Both the position numbers and the translations under genes were made by a program. Shown here piece by piece: positions 5,374 through 10,451 of a stretch of 10,451 nucleotides of DNA. Position 1 is the stretch's first letter. Every line of letters starts with the position of its first letter. The DNA is from Streptosporangiaceae bacterium (GTDB lineage: Bacteria > Actinomycetota > Actinomycetes > Streptosporangiales > Streptosporangiaceae). The DNA lies in the NCBI GenBank assembly GCA_030040475.1, contig JASHTQ010000756.1:1-10451 (forward strand), written 5' to 3'. The notes beneath the pieces are model-generated. The model saw nothing but the letters and a program-made list of their open reading frames with translations. It did not search any database and was not told the origin of the DNA.

Positions 5374-6032
5374 TGCGGGTCGCGATAGCCGGAGCCGGGG
5401 CGGTCGGCCGCTCGATCGCCGGGGAGCTGCTCGAGAACGGGCACGAGGTCCTGCTCATCGACCACTCCCCCAAGGCGATCAAGGTCGAGAGCGTGCCCAG
5501 GGCGGAATGGCTGCTCGCCGACGCGTGCGAGATCAGTTCCCTGGATGAGGCCGGGCTGCACCGATGCAACGTGGTGATCGCGGCGACCGGCGATGACAAG
5601 GTGAATCTGGTCGTGGCGCTGCTCGCCAAGACCGAGTACGGGGTGCCGCGGGTGGTGGCCAGGGTGAATCATCCGGGCAACGAGTGGCTCTACAACGAGT
5701 CCTGGGGCGTGGACGTGGCGGTCTCCACCCCCAGACTGCTGTCCGCGCTCGTCGAGGAGGCCGTCAGCGTCGGGGACCTGGTGCGGCTGATGACGTTCGG
5801 CCAGAGCGAGGCGAGCCTGGTCGAGCTGACCATGCCCGCGGACGCGCCTCTCGTCGGCCAGCGCGTCGGCTCGATCGACTGGCCGGCGGACACGGCGCTC
5901 GTGGCCATCTTGCGCGAAGGGCGGGTCCTGGTCCCGCATCCGGATGACCCGCTGCAGGCCGGCGACGAGTTGTTCTTCGTGACCAGCGAGGACGTCGAGG
6001 AGGAACTCGCGCGCCTGCTCCGGGTGAGCTGA
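5373..6032 (+). CDS. ceoC: TrkA family potassium uptake protein (CeoC-like)
   Basis: A 219-residue second RCK/TrkA protein, paralogous to its upstream neighbour. It has the Rossmann glycine motif GAGAVG (7-12) and the acid D30 in LLIDHS. The nucleotide domain runs to ~130, and a TrkA_C domain at ~137-217 contains DAPLVGQRVGSI and AGDELFFVTSEDVEEEL. It corresponds to Rv2692 (ceoC). Its ATG overlaps the upstream TGA by 1 bp, so translation depends on the first gene. It ends 30 bp from the convergent DUF3710 stop. The gap has only a weak CCGG-gta-CCGG hairpin, so a terminator is not secure. Confidence 0.93.
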   Translation: MRVAIAGAGAVGRSIAGELLENGHEVLLIDHSPKAIKVESVPRAEWLLADACEISSLDEAGLHRCNVVIAATGDDKVNLVVALLAKTEYGVPRVVARVNHPGNEWLYNESWGVDVAVSTPRLLSALVEEAVSVGDLVRLMTFGQSEASLVELTMPADAPLVGQRVGSIDWPADTALVAILREGRVLVPHPDDPLQAGDELFFVTSEDVEEELARLLRVS

Positions 6033-6062
6033 TCCGGGTACCGGTATCTGACGGGGCCGGGA

Positions 6063-6818
6063 CTAGCGCGTCTCGGTGAACTCCGGGCCGCGCTCGAACG
6101 GGTTCAGGTCGGTGCGGAACTTGTTCTGCTCCGCCTGTTCGGCCTGCACCGCCGCCTGGTGCTCCTCGAAGGCCTGCCGCGCCTCCGGCGGCAGCCGCAG
6201 CTCGAGGATGTCGCGCGGCGGCACCGGGTGCTCGCCGCGCACCACCACGATGTCCCTGAGCACCTCCTCGAGCAGCGCGGCAGGCTCGCCGCCCGCGGTG
6301 GCCGGCCCGGTGAACAGGCCGCGCACGAACCAGCGGGGGCCGTCGATGCCGACGAACCTGACCAGCCTCATACCCGAGGCCGGCTGGCCGGGCTCGGCGG
6401 GCACGTGCGCCATCAACTCGATGCCGAACGATCCGTCTGCCTCCTCGCTGCCCCCGCCGGCGCCGCGCACCTCGGCGGCGATCTCGGCCCGCACGTCGTC
6501 CCACAGCGCGCTGTTCCGCGCCGCGGCGAACGCCTGGACCTGCATCTCGCTCTCCCCGTGCTTCACCGTGACCCAGGCGCCGTGCTGCTCGGCCATGACG
6601 AGCTGGATCTCGTGCTCGGGGCCGACAGGCACGCGCAGGCTGCCCAGGTCGACGCGCTCAAGCTGCGGGTGCGGCTCCGCCGCATCCCACGGGCCGCCTT
6701 CCGCCCGCGGGGACTCGGCGAACCGGGGCTCTTCTTCCTCGGCCGGCTCGTCCTCGTAATCGAGATCGTCCTGCCATTCTTCCTGGCCCGCGTCAGCCGA
6801 CCGACGCCGACGAAACAC
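6063..6818 (-). CDS. DUF3710 domain-containing protein
   Basis: A 251-residue conserved actinobacterial protein of unknown function, homologous to Rv2696c. Residues 2-6 are a basic FRRRR cap, and 12-48 are strongly acidic ([14 protein letters not shown]) and likely disordered. The DUF3710 core follows from ~52 to ~235, with [15 protein letters not shown] (61-75), [18 protein letters not shown] (82-99), [19 protein letters not shown] (149-167), the RDIVVVRG strand (188-195) and LELRLPPEA (205-213). The GTG at 6818 was chosen because the family starts with an MFRRRR-like cap and AGGGAG lies 8 nt upstream; the longer frame to 6878 is inside dut. It overlaps the end of dut by 26 bp, so the two form a translationally coupled operon. 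Confidence 0.9.
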   Translation of the reverse strand: MFRRRRSADAGQEEWQDDLDYEDEPAEEEEPRFAESPRAEGGPWDAAEPHPQLERVDLGSLRVPVGPEHEIQLVMAEQHGAWVTVKHGESEMQVQAFAAARNSALWDDVRAEIAAEVRGAGGGSEEADGSFGIELMAHVPAEPGQPASGMRLVRFVGIDGPRWFVRGLFTGPATAGGEPAALLEEVLRDIVVVRGEHPVPPRDILELRLPPEARQAFEEHQAAVQAEQAEQNKFRTDLNPFERGPEFTETR

Positions 6819-7296
6819 TCCGCACACTCCCTGTAGTTTCTGTGGTGCTCTCAAGGCCGGTCGAGCCGAAGCCGCCATCGCCTCTGGCCGATCCCGGCAG
6901 GGTCTCTGCCTCGTGGAAGACCGCGTGCTCTACCCGCTGGATGACCAGCTGCGCGATCCTGTCGCCCCGCTTGAAGCTGACCGGGCGCAGCGGGTCGGTG
7001 TTCAGCAGGGTCACCTTGATCTCGCCGCGGTAGCCGGCGTCGACGGTCCCTGGCGCGTTGACGATCGTCACCCCGTGCCGCGCCGCCAGGCCGGAGCGGG
7101 GATGCACGAACGCCGCGTACCCGGCCGGCAGCGCGATCGCCAGCCCGGTCCGTACCAGGGCGCGCTCGCCAGGCCCGAGCTCGACGTCCTCGGCAGCGGC
7201 CAGATCCGCGCCCGCGTCACCCGGATGGGCGTACGACGGCAGCGCCACGCCGGGATCGAGGCGCTTGATCAGCACGTCAGGTCCGGAACCGTTCAC
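6793..7296 (-). CDS. dut: Deoxyuridine 5'-triphosphate nucleotidohydrolase (dUTPase)
   Basis: A 167-residue trimeric dUTPase that hydrolyses dUTP to dUMP and pyrophosphate, keeping uracil out of DNA and supplying dTMP synthesis. All five motifs are present: PGDAGADL (25-32), PRSGLAA (66-72), the [20 protein letters not shown] stretch (80-99) with catalytic D86, RGDRIAQL (110-117) and GDGGFGSTG (139-147). About 20 Ser/Thr/Val-rich residues follow motif 5, overlapping the DUF3710 start. The GTG at 7296 is preferred over the GTG at 7317 because GGAGGGAG sits 7 nt before it and the shorter form matches the family. A good promoter lies upstream, so transcription need not come from the AI-2E gene. 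The length is normal apart from the tail. Confidence 0.96.
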   Translation of the reverse strand: MNGSGPDVLIKRLDPGVALPSYAHPGDAGADLAAAEDVELGPGERALVRTGLAIALPAGYAAFVHPRSGLAARHGVTIVNAPGTVDAGYRGEIKVTLLNTDPLRPVSFKRGDRIAQLVIQRVEHAVFHEAETLPGSARGDGGFGSTGLESTTETTGSVRSVSSASVG

Positions 7297-7321
7297 GCTA
7301 AGACTCCCTCCACGCACCGTG

Positions 7322-7350
7322 AGGATAGCGCGAGGAAGGGGCGCTGTCGC
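7322..7350 (-). promoter_or_regulatory. Promoter of dut/DUF3710
   Basis: On the minus strand GCGACA (plus 7345-7350) and TATCCT (plus 7322-7327) are separated by exactly 17 bp, a good match to housekeeping sigma-70-type consensus. Transcription would begin near 7315, giving a leader of about 20 nt that contains the GGAGGGAG of dut. It lies in the 65-bp gap after the AI-2E gene. Confidence 0.6.
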
Positions 7351-7361
7351 ATCGCTCGGCG

Positions 7362-8780
7362 CTACGGGTCATCGTGCTCATCGTCGCCGCGGCGCAATTC
7401 CGGCAGCGCCCGGGTGATCACGGCGACCACCGGCACGGCGACCACGGCACCGGGTATGCCGGCCAGCACGCCGCCCACGGCGAGCGACAGGATCACCGCG
7501 AGCGGATGCAGCCTGATGACCCGGCCGACCACCTGCGGCTGGAACAGGTGCCCCTCCAGCTGGTCCTCGACGACGAGCACGCACAGCAAGATGAGCGCGT
7601 CGACCCACCCCTTGGCCGCCAGGGTCACCACGATCGCGACCGCTCCCGCCACCAGGAGGCCCACCAGCGGCACGAACGCCGCCAGGAATACCAGCACGGC
7701 CAGCGGGATGACCAGCGGGGCTCCCATGATCCACAGGGCGAGCCCGATCACGATCGCGTGGATCGCCGCCACCGCGACCGTCCCGCGCATGTAATAGACC
7801 ACCGACAGCCAGGCGGCGCGCCCGGCGCGATCCATCTTGCGTGCCGTCTCGGTTCGCTTGATCGCGCCGAGCAGCCAGTTCCAGATCCGCTCTCCGTCCT
7901 TGATCAGGAAGAACGTGACGAAGAGCATGAGGACCAGGCCACCGAAGAACTCGGCAGCGATCTTGCCGCCGGTCACCACCGTGCCCTCGACAAGAGCCTT
8001 GTGCTTGCTGAGATAACTGGGGATGTCGTTCAGGACATTCTTGACCTGGCTGCTCTTGACGTGGAACGGCGAGCGGGCCAGCCACGACTCCACCTGCGTG
8101 ATGGTGTGATTGGTATCGGTGACCAAGGTCGGGTAATCCGCGGTGATCCGGTTGGTCACCAGCATGCCCAGACCGCCAAGCACCGCTGCCGCGATGAGCA
8201 GGGTGCACCACGTCGCGGCGAGCCTGGGCAGCCCGGCACGGCCCAGCCTCGATGCCAGCGGCTGCAGCAGGGCAGTGAGCAGGATCGCGGCGGTGCAGGG
8301 CACGACCACGATGTACAGGATGCCCAGCACGCGGGCGATCAGATAGATCGCGGCGGCCAGCAGCAGCAGCCGCCATGACCAGGCGGCGCCGGTCGCCAGC
8401 CAGCTCGGCACCCGGCTCTGTTCGGGCACGACAAGGCGGATGTCCCGCTGCTCCGGGCGGCGCTGCTCGGGCACCTGCAGCCGATCCTGAGCGCGGACGC
8501 TCGCGCCCCGTTCGATCTGCTCTTCGATGCCGGTGCCGCGTGCGACCCTGTCCTCCTCGCTCAGCCCGTCAGCGTCTTCGCCGAGCTTGTCGGAGCTTTC
8601 CGTGAGTTCGTCGGCATCGGAGGCAGCCGCCTCGTCGGTTACGACACCGCTGCCGTCGCTGTCCGCTGGCGTCTTCGTGCTGCTCCCCCCGCTCCCGTTG
8701 GATCGCCAGGCCGCGGCAAACCAGTCCGCCGCGCCTCGGCCGACCCGCTCTAGGCCCTGCCACCCCCGCCACGACTCCAT
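7362..8780 (-). CDS. AI-2E family transporter (YdiK/PerM-type membrane protein)
   Basis: A 472-residue polytopic protein of the AI-2E transporter family (formerly UPF0118), whose members are permeases or exporters of varied or unknown substrate; the autoinducer-2 role applies only to some. Residues 1-130 are a hydrophilic, acidic, probably disordered cytoplasmic extension, unusually long for the family. Helices follow at about 133-150, 152-175 and 186-208, then a soluble segment (210-275), then 278-294 ending in the family motif [11 protein letters not shown], 335-352, 355-376, 376-405 and 425-452. The late motif [16 protein letters not shown] is also typical. The ATG at 8780 was chosen because the alternative at 8804 would overlap the divergent start codon. 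It has only a weak AGG upstream. It may form an operon with dut but ends 65 bp before it. No counterpart lies here in the mycobacterial block. Confidence 0.9.
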   Translation of the reverse strand: MESWRGWQGLERVGRGAADWFAAAWRSNGSGGSSTKTPADSDGSGVVTDEAAASDADELTESSDKLGEDADGLSEEDRVARGTGIEEQIERGASVRAQDRLQVPEQRRPEQRDIRLVVPEQSRVPSWLATGAAWSWRLLLLAAAIYLIARVLGILYIVVVPCTAAILLTALLQPLASRLGRAGLPRLAATWCTLLIAAAVLGGLGMLVTNRITADYPTLVTDTNHTITQVESWLARSPFHVKSSQVKNVLNDIPSYLSKHKALVEGTVVTGGKIAAEFFGGLVLMLFVTFFLIKDGERIWNWLLGAIKRTETARKMDRAGRAAWLSVVYYMRGTVAVAAIHAIVIGLALWIMGAPLVIPLAVLVFLAAFVPLVGLLVAGAVAIVVTLAAKGWVDALILLCVLVVEDQLEGHLFQPQVVGRVIRLHPLAVILSLAVGGVLAGIPGAVVAVPVVAVITRALPELRRGDDEHDDP

Positions 8781-8789
8781 CTGACCTAC

Positions 8790-8795
8790 TACCCT
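8790..8795 (+). promoter_or_regulatory. Candidate -10 box of the DUF3093 gene
   Basis: TACCCT fits TAnnnT and lies 7 nt before the ATG at 8803, again close to a leaderless arrangement; no Shine-Dalgarno is present. The matching -35 would have to lie inside the first codons of the divergent AI-2E gene. Confidence 0.35.
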
Positions 8796-8802
8796 CGACT
8801 GC

Positions 8803-9282
8803 ATGCTCGAGTACCGCGAACGGCTTCATGTACCGATCGCATGGTGGCTGCTCGCCGTCCCGACCGTCCTAATCCTCGGCGGCACCCTCTATGCAGGACT
8901 ACCCGAACCGTGGCCGATAATCATCATCGGCGGGCTTGCGGTCGGCTTCGCGGCGGCGCTGATCGCGCTGAGCTGGGCAACGATCGAGGTCGGCGACGGT
9001 ACCTTGCGCGCGGGGAGCGCCGTGCTCGTTTTGGCGCCTGTCGGCGAGGTAATAGCCCTCGACGAGAAGCAGTCCACGCGGCTGCGCGGCCCGCAAGCGG
9101 ACCCCGCGGCACGTCTTTATCTGCGACCCTACCTGAAGGAGTCGGTGTACATAGCGCTCGATCCGGCCGGCGCGGAGCCACCACGCGTGCCGTACTGGCT
9201 GATTGGTACCAGGCATCCGGCGCAACTGGCGGCGGCCATCGAGCGGTGCCGGGTGCGGCCCGGGCACGAGCCAGTGGCATGA
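8803..9282 (+). CDS. DUF3093 domain-containing membrane protein
   Basis: A 159-residue conserved actinobacterial membrane protein of unknown function, homologous to Rv2698. Residues ~11-31 (PIAWWLLAVPTVLILGGTLY) and ~38-58 (PIIIIGGLAVGFAAALIALS) are two membrane helices after a short MLEYRERLHV N-terminus. A beta-rich soluble domain follows, with a bacterial PH-like look: TIEVGDGTLRAG, the IALDEKQSTRLRG segment, the LRPYLKESVYIAL strand and PYWLIGTRHPAQLAAAIERC at the end. The family's typical length is about 150-160, so it is complete. The ATG at 8803 is used. It lies 39 bp before the DUF4235 gene, and the two probably form a transcription unit. Confidence 0.88.
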   Translation: MLEYRERLHVPIAWWLLAVPTVLILGGTLYAGLPEPWPIIIIGGLAVGFAAALIALSWATIEVGDGTLRAGSAVLVLAPVGEVIALDEKQSTRLRGPQADPAARLYLRPYLKESVYIALDPAGAEPPRVPYWLIGTRHPAQLAAAIERCRVRPGHEPVA

Positions 9283-9321
9283 TTGCGCGATCGGGTAACG
9301 GGGCGACAAGGAGGCAACGGG

Positions 9322-9603
9322 ATGGCAGATAGGAAAGTGGACATCGGCACGAAGGTCACCAGCGCCCTTGTGGCCATGGTGGCCGCTTTCGTCGCACGTA
9401 AGGTGATCACCTTCGCATGGACCAAGGCCACCGGCAAGGAACCACCCACGCATCCGGAGGACCCGCAGGTAGCGCTCGGTGAGGCACTGGGCTGGTCGGT
9501 GCTGACCGGCGTGAGCGTCGAGGCGGCCAGGCTGCTCGCTACCCGGGCAGCGGCACGCAGGGCGTACAGCAGCCCGGACTGCGAGACAACCAAGACCGCC
9601 TGA
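9322..9603 (+). CDS. DUF4235 domain-containing small membrane protein
   Basis: A 93-residue protein of the actinobacterial DUF4235 family, of unknown function. One membrane helix lies near the N-terminus (ALVAMVAAFVARKVITFAW, ~15-33). It is followed by TKATGKEPPTHPEDPQVALG, a typical family linker, and a second amphipathic or membrane segment, LGWSVLTGVSVEAARLLATR. The ATG at 9322 has a perfect AAGGAGG (9308-9314) at 7-nt spacing, so the start is secure. It follows DUF3093 closely and converges on DUF4193 with only 2 bp between the two stop codons, so mRNA ends must overlap. Confidence 0.88.
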   Translation: MADRKVDIGTKVTSALVAMVAAFVARKVITFAWTKATGKEPPTHPEDPQVALGEALGWSVLTGVSVEAARLLATRAAARRAYSSPDCETTKTA

Positions 9604-9605
9604 GC

Positions 9606-9905
9606 CTAGGCCGCACACTCCCGGCAGACAAGCTGGCCATTGCGATCCTCGGCAAGCTGGCTCCTGTGATGCACAAGGAAGCACCGCGAACACGTGAATT
9701 CGTCCGCCTGACGCGGTATCACCCGGAACGAGAGTTCCTCGTTCGACAGGTCGGCCCCCGGCAGCTCCAGAGACTCGGCAACATCGTCGGGGTCAAGGTC
9801 GATAGTGCTCGATGACTTGTCCATCCGGCGCGCCTGGAGTTCCTGAAGGCTGTCCTCGGTCAGGTCGTCGTCCGTCTTCCGCGGGCTGTCGTAGTCGGTA
9901 GCCAT
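9606..9905 (-). CDS. DUF4193 domain-containing zinc-ribbon protein
   Basis: A 99-residue conserved actinobacterial protein, homologous to Rv2699c and highly conserved in the phylum, of unknown role. The N-terminal 60 residues are very acidic (MATDYDSPRKTDDDLTEDSL, then DLDPDDVAESLELPGADL). The C-terminal part carries two CxxC knuckles, C72/C75 in FTCSRC and C94/C97 in VCREC, which probably bind zinc. The ATG at 9905 has GGAG at 7-nt spacing; the frame upstream to 9941 has no family similarity. It starts 19 bp after the inositol monophosphatase stop on the same strand, so it may be read from that gene or from a promoter inside its unusual tail. Confidence 0.93.
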   Translation of the reverse strand: MATDYDSPRKTDDDLTEDSLQELQARRMDKSSSTIDLDPDDVAESLELPGADLSNEELSFRVIPRQADEFTCSRCFLVHHRSQLAEDRNGQLVCRECAA

Positions 9906-9924
9906 CTGAGTACTCCATCCCCCT

Positions 9925-10451
9925 TCATCCGTAGTGCGCACTCACTGCGCGGGTGTAACGCTTTGGAAGCCCTAGTTGTGCCCGATTCCGGCGGGGAATT
10001 CTGTCACGTTCGCGCCCAGCGCACACGCGCCACGCCGAAACTGCGCCCACAGACAATGACGGTTGTCGCGGGGCTAACCGTTCAGCACGCTCGGGGTCGA
10101 CCCTGGCGAGGAATTCGTCCAGTTGAGGGTACAAATCGGGGCCCGCGGCCACCGCCCTGGCGGTGCTTTCCGCCCGGCCGGATAGCCCGCCGACCACCGC
10201 GCCGGCCTCGCGCGCGATGAGGCCGCCTGCCGCGTAATCCCAGTAGTGCAGCCCGCGCTCGAAATACGCGTCCAGCCGGCCGGCGGCGACCGAGCAGAAG
10301 TCCACGGCGGCCGCGCCGCCCCGCCGGATGTCCCGCACGTGGGGCAGCAAGGCCGCGACGACCTCGCCCTGGGCCCGGCGGACCGCGGGATCGTACGCGA
10401 AGCCGGTGCCGACCAGCGCCCGGCCGAGCGGCACCCCGGTCGTGCAGTGCA
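9925..10451 (-). CDS. suhB: Inositol monophosphatase family protein (SuhB-like), 5' part outside window, extended C-terminus
   Basis: The C-terminal ~175 residues of an inositol-1-phosphatase-fold Mg2+-dependent phosphatase, probably the Rv2701c (suhB) orthologue by position. Visible signatures are LVGTGFAYDPAVRRAQ, DIRRGGAAAVDFCSVAAGRL (the RxxGxAAxD substrate and dimer region) and the second family signature GLHYWDYAAGGLIAREAGAV with the metal-binding WD. The upstream catalytic EE and DPIDGT motifs lie beyond the right edge. Family similarity seems to end near DPERAER. A further 50 residues (9928-10077) rich in Arg, Ser and Val look unlike the family. They begin with a TTA codon, contain rarer CTA and CTT codons and run to 19 bp before DUF4193. 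Stop-codon loss or a recent frameshift could explain the tail. The catalytic core that can be seen is intact. Confidence 0.88.
   Translation of the reverse strand, partial: HCTTGVPLGRALVGTGFAYDPAVRRAQGEVVAALLPHVRDIRRGGAAAVDFCSVAAGRLDAYFERGLHYWDYAAGGLIAREAGAVVGGLSGRAESTARAVAAGPDLYPQLDEFLARVDPERAERLAPRQPSLSVGAVSAWRVCAGRERDRIPRRNRAQLGLPKRYTRAVSAHYG

Noticed and set aside
4594..5939. Minus-strand frames of 258 and 302 residues opposite the trkA pair
   Set aside because: Both are Asp/His/Arg-rich mirror translations of clear RCK proteins on the plus strand.
6033..6062. Possible hairpin terminator between ceoC-like and DUF3710 genes
   Set aside because: The best stem is only 4 bp (CCGG-gta-CCGG) and is not convincing.
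9933..9942. AGTGCGCACT palindrome upstream of DUF4193
   Set aside because: A 10-bp palindrome in GC-rich DNA is easily expected by chance and it does not align with a recognisable promoter.
1..10451. tRNA, rRNA, CRISPR array, insertion sequence or phage genes
   Set aside because: No cloverleaf, rRNA-like segment, spaced direct repeats, transposase motif or terminal inverted repeats were seen on reading both strands.

Overview
The window is very GC-rich, uses GTG starts freely and carries F420-linked and actinobacterium-specific families (DUF3710, DUF3093, DUF4193, DUF4235, an Rv1855c-type F420 oxidoreductase). It is almost certainly chromosomal DNA of a high-GC actinobacterium, plausibly of the Streptosporangiales/Thermomonosporaceae type; the genus cannot be read from the sequence.

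Positions 1-3315 look like lineage-specific DNA. A two-helix membrane protein with a long Gly/Pro/Arg-rich tail (minus strand) runs off the left edge. It is divergent from an isocitrate lyase/PEP mutase family enzyme (837-1655, +). Converging on that enzyme is a two-gene unit: a small unrecognised protein (2579-2917, -) overlaps the start of an F420-dependent luciferase-like oxidoreductase (1669-2601, -). A stand-alone 83-residue GntR-type regulator (3064-3315, +) is divergent from this unit. The 146-bp gap between them carries two related GATTGG/CCAATC inverted repeats about four helical turns apart. Each one covers a candidate -35 element of one of the two divergent promoters.

Positions 3335-10451 match a conserved actinobacterial core block, corresponding to Mycobacterium tuberculosis Rv2689c-Rv2701c. 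It holds a TRAM-domain RNA methyltransferase (-), two TrkA-type K+ transport subunits (ceoB/ceoC-like, +), DUF3710 (-), dut (-), DUF3093 (+), DUF4193 (-) and the C-terminal part of an inositol monophosphatase (suhB-like, -). Relative to that arrangement the APC permease, the DUF3159 gene and the OB-fold gene are absent. An AI-2E-type permease sits between dut and DUF3093, and a DUF4235 gene follows DUF3093.

The genes are tightly packed. The trkA pair overlaps by 1 bp and dut/DUF3710 by 26 bp. The two stops of the 9600 region are 2 bp apart, and the AI-2E/DUF3093 start codons are only 22 bp apart. Several starts lack a Shine-Dalgarno and have a TAnnnT box 6-7 nt upstream, the pattern expected for leaderless mRNAs. 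No rRNA, tRNA, insertion sequence, phage gene or CRISPR array was seen. The most interesting region is the GntR/small protein/F420 oxidoreductase locus with its paired operators.
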